DNA from: Spiractinospora alimapuensis | Lineage (GTDB): Bacteria; Actinomycetota; Actinomycetes; Streptosporangiales; Streptosporangiaceae | Reading direction: 5' to 3' | Length of the DNA: 64,000 bases | Assembly: GCF_018437505.1 (NCBI RefSeq) | Contig: NZ_CP072467.1 | Span: 3,348,001-3,412,000 of the forward strand | Shown here: piece after piece, positions 25,552 through 33,259 of the stretch | Numbering within the stretch: the stretch's first letter is position 1 | Layout of the letters: each line of letters begins with the position of its first letter | The notes under the pieces: model-generated | The model's input: the letters and a program-made list of their open reading frames with translations, nothing else | Databases searched by the model: none | Told to the model about the DNA's origin: nothing | Program-made: the position numbers and the translations under genes

Positions 25552-27534
25552 TCAGTCGTCGTCGGACGACTTGGGCAGACGCTCGGCGATCAGGTCCATG
25601 ACCGACGAGTCCGTCAACGTCGAGACGTCGCCCATCGCACGGTGCTCCGCGACGTCCCGCAGCAGTCGGCGCATGATCTTGCCGCTACGGGTCTTGGGGA
25701 GCTCCGGGACGATGAGGACACGCTTGGGCTTGGCGATCGGCCCGAGCGACGCTCCCACGTGTTGACGCAGTTCCTCGTCCAGCCCGTCGTAGGCGTCCCC
25801 GCTGAGGATGACGAACGCGCTGATCGCCTGGCCCGTCACCTCGTCCTTGGCACCCACGACGGCGGACTCGGCCACCAACGGGTGGGAGACGAGCGCCGAC
25901 TCGACCTCCGTGGTGGAGATGTTGTGTCCGGAGACCAGCATGACGTCGTCGACCCGGCCGAGCAGCCACAGGTCCCCGTCCTCGTCCCGTTTCGCGCCGT
26001 CGCCCGGGAAGTAAAGACCGGGGAACCGGGACCAGTAGGTGTCCTTGTACCGCTCGGGGTCGCCCCAGATGCCACGCAGCATCCCCGGCCAGGGTTCACG
26101 GACGACGATGTAGCCGCCACCGCCGTTCGGGACGGACTCGCCCTCGCTGTTGACGACGTCCACCGCGATGCCCGGGAGCGGTTGCATCGCGGCCCCGGGC
26201 TTGCCCTCGGTGATACCGGGCAGTGGCGACACCATGAACCCGCCGGTCTCGGTCTGCCACCAGGTGTCCATGACCGGAGTGCGGTCGTGGCCGATGTTGG
26301 TGCGGTACCAGACGTACGCCTCGGGGTTGATGGGCTCCCCGACCGACCCCAGGATCCGCAGGCTCGACAGGTCGTACTGGGCCGGGATGTCGTCACCCCA
26401 CCGCATGAAGGTACGGATGGTGGTGGGCGCGGTGTACAGAAGCGTGACCCCGTACTTCTGCACGATCTCCCAGAAGCGGCCCTTGTGCGGCGTGTCCGGG
26501 GTTCCCTCGTACATCACCGACGTCGCGCCGTTGGAGAGCGGCCCGTAGACGATGTAGGAGTGTCCGGTCACCCAGCCGATGTCGGCCGCGGTCCAGTAGA
26601 TGTCGCGTTCGGGCTTTAGGTCGAAGACCGCCCAGTGCGACCACGACACCTGGGTCAGGTACCCGCCGGTCGTGTGCAGGATGCCCTTGGGACGCGCGGT
26701 GGTACCACTCGTGTACATGATGTACAGCGGGTCCTCGGCGTCGTGCGCCTCCGGGACGTGCTCGGTGCTCTGGCGGTCCACGACGTCGTGCCACCAACGG
26801 TCCCGCCCGTCGGTCCACTCCACGTCCTGGCCGGTGCGGCGCACGACCAGAACGGTGTCGATGTGGGGGCGGTCCGCGAGCGCGGCGTCCACGTTGGGCT
26901 TGAGCGCACTGGGGGCCCCACGCCGGTAGCCGCCGTCGGCGGTGATGACGACCTTCGCGTCGGCGTCGTCGAGGCGGCCGGCCAGCGCGTCGGACGAGAA
27001 ACCTCCGAACACCACCATGTGCACCGCGCCGATGCGGGCGCAGGCCAGCATCGCCACCACGGTCTCCGGGATCATCGGCATGTAGATCGCCACCCGGTCA
27101 CCCTTGGTGACGCCCAGCTCCAGCAGCGCGTTGGACGCCTGGCACACCAGGTCCTGCAGCTCCGCGTAGGTGATCGTGCGCGAGTCGCCCGGCTCACCTT
27201 CCCAGTAATAGGCAACCCTGTCGCCGTTGCCCGCCGCCACGTGCCGGTCAACGCAGTTGACGGCCGCGTTCAGCGTCCCACCGACGAACCACTTCGAGAA
27301 CGGCGGTTCCCACTCCAGAATGGTGTCCCAGGTGCGTTCCCACTGCAGTCGGCCGGCCTGCTCCGCCCAGAAGGCCTGGGGGTCGGCGGCGGCCCGCTCG
27401 TAGATGTTGTCCTCGGCACGCACGTTCGCGGAGGCTGCGAGCTCCGGCGGTGGGGAAAACCGCCGCTTCTCCTGAAGCAGGTTCGACAATGTCCGCTGTT
27501 CTGACTCCCGCTCCTGCGGAGTCTCACCCATCAT
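25552..27534 (-). CDS. acsA: Acetyl-CoA synthetase
   Basis: A 660-residue AMP-forming enzyme activating acetate to acetyl-CoA. Adenylate-forming motifs are [15 protein letters not shown] (the usual Gly-Lys is Ala-Arg here), [13 protein letters not shown], the hinge [12 protein letters not shown] and the C-terminal catalytic Lys in [12 protein letters not shown], a classic acetylation site. ATG 27534 is preceded by GAGGAG; open frame upstream lacks homology. The holin-like and EphE-like genes follow on the same strand as in Rv3667-Rv3670. Confidence 0.95.
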   Translation of the reverse strand: MMGETPQERESEQRTLSNLLQEKRRFSPPPELAASANVRAEDNIYERAAADPQAFWAEQAGRLQWERTWDTILEWEPPFSKWFVGGTLNAAVNCVDRHVAAGNGDRVAYYWEGEPGDSRTITYAELQDLVCQASNALLELGVTKGDRVAIYMPMIPETVVAMLACARIGAVHMVVFGGFSSDALAGRLDDADAKVVITADGGYRRGAPSALKPNVDAALADRPHIDTVLVVRRTGQDVEWTDGRDRWWHDVVDRQSTEHVPEAHDAEDPLYIMYTSGTTARPKGILHTTGGYLTQVSWSHWAVFDLKPERDIYWTAADIGWVTGHSYIVYGPLSNGATSVMYEGTPDTPHKGRFWEIVQKYGVTLLYTAPTTIRTFMRWGDDIPAQYDLSSLRILGSVGEPINPEAYVWYRTNIGHDRTPVMDTWWQTETGGFMVSPLPGITEGKPGAAMQPLPGIAVDVVNSEGESVPNGGGGYIVVREPWPGMLRGIWGDPERYKDTYWSRFPGLYFPGDGAKRDEDGDLWLLGRVDDVMLVSGHNISTTEVESALVSHPLVAESAVVGAKDEVTGQAISAFVILSGDAYDGLDEELRQHVGASLGPIAKPKRVLIVPELPKTRSGKIMRRLLRDVAEHRAMGDVSTLTDSSVMDLIAERLPKSSDDD

Positions 27535-27957
27535 CGCTCCTCTACCTTGTGACCGCATTGTCTGCGCCCGGAACCCAGTTGCAGGGACCACTTCATCAGG
27601 TCGACGCCGCTGCCCACAAGGTCCGCCGAGGGGCCACTCCCGACAAAACGGACCCGCGGGCCAGCCACCGGCACGTTTCCATGATCGATTTTTCATTTCC
27701 GCTGCTCGTGGGGGCCGGCCCTCCGCCCCGCGTCACCGTCGCCCCGGAGAAGGCATTCACGGTGTTGCGCACACAGGACAGGCGCACCGTCCACAAAGGA
27801 ATCCCGCCGGAAAAAGGCAGCGGAGAAGGATCACTTCGGATTCAACCGGCGAGTCGGCATGGTAACGTTGCGTATCATCCTCCTTACCGTCATCCCGCAC
27901 ACTTGGGCCCCGTGACAGGTGCCCCTGGCGGCGACGTTACGAGTATGTGACTATGTT
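27535..27957. other. Intergenic region between acs and the 6C RNA
   Basis: This stretch must contain the acs promoter (minus strand) and, at its right end, the 6C RNA promoter; TATGTG/TATGTT hexamers at 27944-27957 are possible -10 boxes. No gene of coding character is visible. Confidence 0.4.
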
Positions 27958-28086
27958 GGTGTCGCTCACCCGAAGTGAGCGCCCACGAACAACAACAGCC
28001 CCTCTGGAAAAGCGGAACCGGCTCCACCCCCCCGGAGCCGGACCGTGCGATGGCCCCCGCTCTCCCCCCGGCGGGGGCCATCTTGA
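27958..28086 (+). ncRNA. 6C small RNA (B11 family)
   Basis: Three consecutive hairpins occur here. The first is GCTCAC-CCGAA-GTGAGC (27964-27980). The second has stem CCGGCTCC/GGAGCCGG (28018-28041) and a loop with seven Cs. The third has a 10-bp stem (28051-28060 with 28071-28080) and a loop with six Cs. Two hairpins with six or more Cs in the loop define the actinobacterial 6C RNA. In M. tuberculosis this RNA (B11) lies beside Rv3660c, the homologue of the gene that follows here, so position agrees as well. It is thought to regulate growth, division and secretion genes by pairing through its C-rich loops. The last hairpin likely also terminates it. Ends are approximate. Confidence 0.85.
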
Positions 28087-28395
28087 CGGGCGTGGTCGGT
28101 TCCCTCTCACCGAGAAGTCCGGAGTTCCCTCGGGCACTGTTTCACGAGGAACGTTCCCGGGCGGATTTTCCGCACCAGGCTTTCGGATCGGGCTCGTGTT
28201 CTCAGCCGGGCACTGTTCTCGTCGGTGCCCCATTGCGGAATCCGGGCGGAACGGCGCGTCGCCCATTCTGCCCGTTCGGCATTCGCGCGGGCTCTCCTGC
28301 CAGGCCGGTTATCCACACCCCGAGGAATGACGCTTTCCCGCCGTCACGCTCCGGGGTTGAGTGCTTTCTACGCACCCAACGCCCTTGGAGTCGCC
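28087..28395. other. Intergenic region between the 6C RNA and the tad operon
   Basis: 309 bases with no supported gene. It carries the tad operon's promoter and the GGAG ribosome-binding site of the first gene (28387-28390). The open frame continues upstream of 28396 but has no family-like sequence. Confidence 0.4.
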
Positions 28396-29520
28396 GTGGC
28401 ACCCGCGTCAGCAGCCAGTTCGTCCAGCCGACCGTCTCGCCGGTCGCCACTCCTCGTCACCGGCGACCCCACCCTGCTCGAAGAGGTACTGCGCCTCACC
28501 GCCGCGGTCGGAACCGATCCCGTCGTGGCCTCCGCAGTCGCGTTCGCCCGTCGTGACTGGGACGCGGCGGCGTTCGTGATCGTGGGAGCCGACCTCGCCG
28601 AGGCCATGGCGGAGCAGGCACCGCGCCGCCATCCCAACCTGGTGGTGGTCGGACACGCGCCCCAGGGCTCCCCGGACGAGGGAACCGTGGAGCTGTGGCG
28701 CTGCGGCGTCCGCCTCGGCGCCAGGGAGGTGTTGTTCCTTCCCGAGGGCGAGGCTCGACTGACGGAGCTGTGCACCGCGCCCGGCCCGGAGACGGCGCGG
28801 GCCGCCCATCTCGTCGCCGTGATCGGTGGGCGAGGGGGCGCCGGCGCGAGCCTGTTGTCGTCCGCACTGGCGCTCGCCGGCGTACGTCGAGGCGTACGGA
28901 CCCTGTTGATCGACGCCGATCCGCTCGGCGGTGGCCTCGACCTGCTCCTCGGGCACGAGAACACGCCTGGGGTTCGTTGGCAGGACCTGCTGCAACGCCA
29001 GGGACGGATCAACGCGCACGCCCTGTTCGACGCCCTCCCCACGGCCTCCGGTTTCTCCCTCCTCACGTGGGAGCATCAGACCGGCCCTCCGCCGCCGGTG
29101 CCCACCACGGCGATGCGTTCGGTACTCGCCTCGGCCGCCGGCGCCGGCCTGCTGGTGGTGGACCTGCCCCGAACCCTGGACGAGGCCGCGCGAGAGACCG
29201 TTCTGGCCGCACACCACCTGCTGGTCCTCGTCCCTGACGACGTCCATTCCGTCGTGGCCGCGAGCCGGTTGTCGGCCGTCATCCGCACCCACACCCCGCG
29301 CGGTCGTGTCGTCGTGCGCCGCGACCGCGCGCGTGGGGTGTCCCCTGACGTGATCTCCACATCGGTCGGTCTTCCCCTCGCCGGCGAGCTTCCGGACGAA
29401 CCGGGCCTGCGTGCCACGCTCGAACGCGGCACCATCCCCGCGGTGCGGAGGGGATCGCCGCTACGGACGTTCTGTGACGGTTTCCTCGCCGGTCTGGACG
29501 CTGGAGAGGCGGAGCCGTGA
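28396..29520 (+). CDS. TadZ/CpaE/Ssd-like MinD-superfamily protein
   Basis: A 374-residue protein with an N-terminal receiver-like region (PLLVTGDPTLLEEVLRLTAAV) and a C-terminal MinD/ParA fold. The P-loop reads VIGGRGGAGASLL: the usual signature lysines are missing, so ATP hydrolysis is doubtful, as in the septum-site-determining Ssd (Rv3660c) group. The loop LLIDADPLGGGLDLLLG is intact. GTG 28396 with GGAG five bases ahead is preferred over ATG 28327. Likely role is polar or septal placement of the Tad machinery encoded downstream; the stop overlaps the ATPase gene by four bases. Confidence 0.85.
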   Translation: MAPASAASSSSRPSRRSPLLVTGDPTLLEEVLRLTAAVGTDPVVASAVAFARRDWDAAAFVIVGADLAEAMAEQAPRRHPNLVVVGHAPQGSPDEGTVELWRCGVRLGAREVLFLPEGEARLTELCTAPGPETARAAHLVAVIGGRGGAGASLLSSALALAGVRRGVRTLLIDADPLGGGLDLLLGHENTPGVRWQDLLQRQGRINAHALFDALPTASGFSLLTWEHQTGPPPPVPTTAMRSVLASAAGAGLLVVDLPRTLDEAARETVLAAHHLLVLVPDDVHSVVAASRLSAVIRTHTPRGRVVVRRDRARGVSPDVISTSVGLPLAGELPDEPGLRATLERGTIPAVRRGSPLRTFCDGFLAGLDAGEAEP

Positions 29521-30722
29521 GCCAACCGGACCTACCCGGCCGACCGGGCGACCCCCAACTGCTGGAGCGGGTGCGGGCCCGACTTCTCGGCCAGGCCGGA
29601 CCGGCCACGCCGTCCCGGGTCGCGGCCGCCGTCCGGGCGGAGGGGGAGATCCTGGGCGACGCCGAGGTCCTCGCTCTCTCCCGGGAGCTCGGGGCCGAGC
29701 TCACTGGCGCCGGCCCACTGGAGCCCCTGCTGGGTCGGCCGGAGATCACCGACATCCTGGTCAACGGCCCGCACGAGGTGTGGATCGAGGCCGGTCGGGG
29801 GCTGGAGCGCGTCCCTGAGGTGTCCTTCCCCGACGACGACGCCGTCCGGTCCCTGGCCCAACGGTTGGCGGCCCAGGCCGGGCGACGGTTGGACGCGGCC
29901 GCCCCCTGGATCGACGCCCGCCTCACGTCTGGCGCTCGGTTCCACGCGGTCCTCGCCCCGCTCAGCCCGGGAGGGACCTGTCTGTCGCTCCGGCTGCCCC
30001 GTCGGCGCGTCTTCACGCTCGCCGAACTCGTCGCGGCCCACGGCCTGCCACCGGAGGGGGCGGAGATCCTCCGCGGCATCGTGGCGGCCCGTCTCCCGTT
30101 CCTGATCTGCGGCGGCACCGGAAGCGGGAAGACCACGCTCCTGAGCGCCCTACTCAGCGTCGTCGCACCCAGCGAGCGCCTGATCCTCGTCGAGGACGCC
30201 CCCGAGCTCCGCCCCGACCACCCACACGTGGTCCAACTGCAGACCCGCCCGGCCAACATCGAGGACCGCGGCGGCGTGGAGATCCACCACCTGGTGCGAC
30301 AGGCACTGCGCATGCGCCCGGACCGCCTCGTCGTCGGCGAGGTCCGTGGCCCCGAGGTGACGTCCCTCCTGAACGCCCTGAACACCGGCCACGAAGGGGG
30401 TGCCTGCACGCTCCACGCCAACACGGCCGCCGACGTCCCCGCCCGTCTCGAAGCACTCGGCTGCGCCGCCGGCCTCAGCCGCGCCGCGGTCCACAGTCAA
30501 TTGGCCGCCACCCGCGTGGTCGTCGCCCACCTCACCCGCTCCGACACCGGCACCCGCCGCCTCGCGGAGATCTGCTGCCTCGCCCGCGACCCCACCGGCG
30601 TCGTCCAGTCCGTCCCGGCCGCCACCTTCAACCCAACCGGCGCCCTCACCCCCGGCCCCGCCTGGCCCGAGCTCTGTCGCCGCCTCCAGGGGCACTGGAC
30701 CCCGGTAGAGGTCCCCCGATGA
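29517..30722 (+). CDS. tadA: TadA/CpaF-type secretion ATPase
   Basis: A 401-residue type II/IV secretion ATPase powering assembly of Tad-type pili. Motifs include ITDILVNGPHEVWIE, Walker A CGGTGSGKTTLLSAL, the Asp box LILVEDAPELRP, Walker B MRPDRLVVGEVRGPE and the His box NTGHEGGACTLHANTA. GTG 29517 overlaps the previous stop (GTGA). Confidence 0.94.
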   Translation: MSQPDLPGRPGDPQLLERVRARLLGQAGPATPSRVAAAVRAEGEILGDAEVLALSRELGAELTGAGPLEPLLGRPEITDILVNGPHEVWIEAGRGLERVPEVSFPDDDAVRSLAQRLAAQAGRRLDAAAPWIDARLTSGARFHAVLAPLSPGGTCLSLRLPRRRVFTLAELVAAHGLPPEGAEILRGIVAARLPFLICGGTGSGKTTLLSALLSVVAPSERLILVEDAPELRPDHPHVVQLQTRPANIEDRGGVEIHHLVRQALRMRPDRLVVGEVRGPEVTSLLNALNTGHEGGACTLHANTAADVPARLEALGCAAGLSRAAVHSQLAATRVVVAHLTRSDTGTRRLAEICCLARDPTGVVQSVPAATFNPTGALTPGPAWPELCRRLQGHWTPVEVPR

Positions 30723-30775
30723 TCCCCATCGCGGCGTCACCTGACCGACAGACTCAGTACGGAGGTCACCGATGA
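30719..30775 (+). other. 18-codon ORF bridging tadA and tadB
   Basis: ATG 30719 overlaps the tadA stop (ATGA) and its own TGA (30773-30775) overlaps the tadB ATG (30772). The peptide MIPIAASPDRQTQYGGHR has no features. It may carry ribosomes across the gap between the two genes. The tadB GGAGGT Shine-Dalgarno lies inside it. Confidence 0.35.
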
Positions 30776-31518
30776 TCGCCCTCGCGGCACTTCTCACCGG
30801 GCTCACCGTCGCGCTCCTTCCTCTTCCGTCGCTGGCCCAGGACCGTGTGCGGGCACTCCACCCGCCGCCCGCGGCGGCGCGTGGACCGGGGCTCCGGGGT
30901 GTCCGCCGCGGGCTTGCCCGGCGGGCGTCGGGGGTCGACCCTCGGGGCCTCGTGGTGGAACTGCTCTCCGCGCTGATGACGGAGCTGCGTTCAGGTCTCG
31001 CGCCCACCTCCGCGTTGTCGAACGCCGTGGACCAGTTCCGGGACCGGGCGGAGCGATTGGGGCGGGTTGGGCCGGCGCTCCTCGCCGTTGGGGAACGGGC
31101 TCGGGCGGGACATGATCCGGTTCCGGAGCTCCACCGTGCCGCGTCGATCGCGGGAGCCGAGGGGTTGGGGCGGCTCGCCGCCTGTTGGCGGGTCAGCGCG
31201 CGCACCGGCGCCGCGCTGGCGCCCGTGATCGGCCAGCTCGGCGACACCCTGCGCGCGGAGGAGGAGCAGCGCCAGGAACTCAGGGCACAGCTCGCGGGGC
31301 CGCGCGCCACGTCGGTGCTGCTGGCGGTCCTGCCGGCGATCGGGCTCGCGATGGGTGCGGGTTTGTCGACTCGTCCCCTGGTCTTCCTGCTCACCACTCC
31401 GGCCGGACTGGCCTGCCTCGCGGTGGGGATCACACTCGAGGTACTCGGGCTCATGTGGACCCGACGCATCGTCCGCGGTGCTCTGGGGAGGGCGGCCCTC
31501 CGTCCTCCGACACCATGA
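30772..31518 (+). CDS. tadB: TadB-like type II secretion F-domain membrane protein
   Basis: A 248-residue inner-membrane platform protein. It has an N-terminal hydrophobic stretch, a cytoplasmic T2SSF helical domain (VVELLSALMTELRSGLAPTSAL, GRLAACWRVSARTGAALAPVI) and C-terminal spans (TSVLLAVLPAIGLAMGAGL, LVFLLTTPAGLACLAVGITLEVLGL). GGAGGT is spaced five bases from ATG 30772. Its stop overlaps the next gene by four bases. Confidence 0.88.
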   Translation: MIALAALLTGLTVALLPLPSLAQDRVRALHPPPAAARGPGLRGVRRGLARRASGVDPRGLVVELLSALMTELRSGLAPTSALSNAVDQFRDRAERLGRVGPALLAVGERARAGHDPVPELHRAASIAGAEGLGRLAACWRVSARTGAALAPVIGQLGDTLRAEEEQRQELRAQLAGPRATSVLLAVLPAIGLAMGAGLSTRPLVFLLTTPAGLACLAVGITLEVLGLMWTRRIVRGALGRAALRPPTP

Positions 31519-32120
31519 GCGTCGTCGCGGCGGTCACGGTCGGCCTGTCCGTCGCGTTCCTGCTGCTGCCCACGCTCTCGGTGCGGCGACTTCGCGCTCT
31601 GGAATCTCGGTCGGACGGCTCCACCGCCTCCCCACGGAGGGGCGGGCCGGCCGACGTGGCGAGTGTCAGTCGGCGCGAACGCGCCCGTCGGATCGACGAG
31701 GACGCTCCGACCGCGTTCGCGATGCTCGGCGCGGCCCTCCGTGCGGGGGTCGCCGTCCCCTCGGCTCTCGCGATCGTTGGGGACGCGCTTCCCGGCCCGC
31801 TCGGCGAGGAACTGCGCATGGCCGCGGACCACGCACGGCTGGGCGCCGATCCCACGTCCGCGTGGGACGCGGCACCGGACTCGGCCCTCACCGAGCTTGG
31901 CCGCACGCTCACACGTGCCAGCACGTCAGGAGCGCCAGTCGCCGACCTGCTCGACCAGGCGGCCTCGGACCGACGCCGCACCACCCACACCAACGCGCGG
32001 GCCCGCGCCCACCGTGCCGGCGTGCTCGTCGTCCTCCCGCTCGGTCTGTGCTTCCTCCCGGCGTTCGTACTCATCGGCATCGCCCCACTCGCCGCCGGAC
32101 TCCTGCTTGACCTCGCCTGA
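31515..32120 (+). CDS. tadC: TadC-like type II secretion F-domain membrane protein
   Basis: A 201-residue partner of TadB with an N-terminal span (VTVGLSVAFLLLPTL), a T2SSF domain (APTAFAMLGAALRAGVAVPSALAIV, TELGRTLTRASTSGAPVADLLDQAA) and a C-terminal hairpin of spans (VLVVLPLGLCFLPAFVLIGIAPLAAGLLL). ATG 31515 lies in an ATGA overlap with the tadB stop. Confidence 0.88.
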   Translation: MSVVAAVTVGLSVAFLLLPTLSVRRLRALESRSDGSTASPRRGGPADVASVSRRERARRIDEDAPTAFAMLGAALRAGVAVPSALAIVGDALPGPLGEELRMAADHARLGADPTSAWDAAPDSALTELGRTLTRASTSGAPVADLLDQAASDRRRTTHTNARARAHRAGVLVVLPLGLCFLPAFVLIGIAPLAAGLLLDLA

Positions 32121-32265
32121 CGGGCTCCGCGGAATCGGGCGATGGGCGCACGTCGACGGCTTGTCCACAGGCTGGGGAACCGCGCTGGCGATCAGCCCCG
32201 ACCGTGTCCACCCTGTGGGCACCCTTCCCCGTTCCTGGGGACCAGCCCACTCCTGGGAGGTTCTG

Positions 32266-32448
32266 ATGCGTGTGATTCCGCGGTACCCGTTCGAAAGCGA
32301 CGACGCCGGCATGTCGACGGCGGAGTACGCGTTGGGCACGGTGAGCGCGTGTGCCTTCGCCGCCGTCCTCTACGTGATCCTCACCAGCACCCAGGTCGGT
32401 GACGTCCTGACGGCGCTGGTCACCGACGCGCTACAGCTCAGTGGCTAG
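32266..32448 (+). CDS. DUF4244 small pilin-like protein
   Basis: A 60-residue Flp-pilin-like protein: basic head, then GMSTAEYALGTVSACAFAAVLYVIL as the hydrophobic helix with the Glu expected at position +5 of processed Flp pilins. GGGAGG lies seven bases before ATG 32266. It is the likely major subunit of the Tad structure. The 145 bases between tadC and this gene may hold its own promoter. Confidence 0.88.
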   Translation: MRVIPRYPFESDDAGMSTAEYALGTVSACAFAAVLYVILTSTQVGDVLTALVTDALQLSG

Positions 32449-32794
32449 AGCCGCGCGAGTCGACCGGGGGACCGTCACCGCGGAGATCGCGGTCGGACTG
32501 CCGTCCCTGATCCTGGTGTTGGTGGTGACGCTGGGCGCCGTACAGGCGGTGGCGACACAGGTCGCCTGTGTGGACGCGGCACGACTCGCCGCCCGCGCCC
32601 TCGCCCGGGGCGACCCGGTCGAGGCCGCCGAGGGTGTCGCCTTGGCGAGCGCCCCGGCGGACGCGGAGATCATCACCGACATCGACGCCTCTCACGCACG
32701 GGTGGTGGTACGTGCCCCGGTCGACGTTGTGGTGGGCCGCACACCCCTCACCGTTCACGGTGAGGCGGCCACACCACTGGAGGAACCCCCGTGA
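32441..32794 (+). CDS. TadE-family pseudopilin
   Basis: A 117-residue protein with the TadE motif TVTAEIAVGLPSLILVLVVTLGAVQAVATQ: an N-terminal hydrophobic helix with Glu, then an extracytoplasmic Ala-rich region. GTG 32441 overlaps the DUF4244 end by eight bases. Likely a minor pilin or assembly adaptor. Confidence 0.85.
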   Translation: MARAARVDRGTVTAEIAVGLPSLILVLVVTLGAVQAVATQVACVDAARLAARALARGDPVEAAEGVALASAPADAEIITDIDASHARVVVRAPVDVVVGRTPLTVHGEAATPLEEPP

Positions 32795-33132
32795 CCCGGG
32801 ACCGCGGTTCCGGAACGATCTGGGTGCTGACCTGGTGCGTCCTGGTGTGGTTCGTCGCCCTCACCTTCGTGCTCCTGGGGTCGGTCCGAGTGGACCGCCA
32901 CCGCGCCGCGACCGCCGCCGACCTCGCGGCCCTCGCCACCGCCCAACGCGACGCCCGTGGCGCCTCGACCCCCTGCGCCGCGGCTGAGGAGGTCGCCGCC
33001 GCCAATGACGCGGAACTCGTCGAATGCACCGTGCGCGGCACCGTCGCCGACATCACCGTCGAACTCCCACTACGTCACTGGCCCGCCACCGTCACCGCGC
33101 GCTCCCGAGCCGGCCCCGGAACACCGCCGTGA
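32791..33132 (+). CDS. Rv3654c-family TadE/TadG-like protein
   Basis: A 113-residue protein with one N-terminal span (GTIWVLTWCVLVWFVALTFVLLG), the conserved DRHRAATAADLAALATA helix and two Cys residues (C62, C79) in the exported part. It is the 'secretion/helicase neighbourhood' TadE-like protein named after Rv3654c; here too it sits between the tad genes and the helicase. GTG 32791 overlaps the previous stop (GTGA). Confidence 0.85.
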   Translation: MTRDRGSGTIWVLTWCVLVWFVALTFVLLGSVRVDRHRAATAADLAALATAQRDARGASTPCAAAEEVAAANDAELVECTVRGTVADITVELPLRHWPATVTARSRAGPGTPP

Positions 33133-33259
33133 CGCCTACCCCGTCCCCGGCCGCCACCCCCAGTCCGCCGACTAGGTGGTGAGCGGGGACGGTGCGGGAT
33201 GGCCACTCACGCTGGAAACGCCTCGACCACGAACGCTGGCGCGGCCCCGTTGGGGGTGT

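Noticed and set aside
30150-31832. 560-codon minus-strand ORF across tadA and tadB
   Set aside because: Antisense shadow of recognised tad genes.
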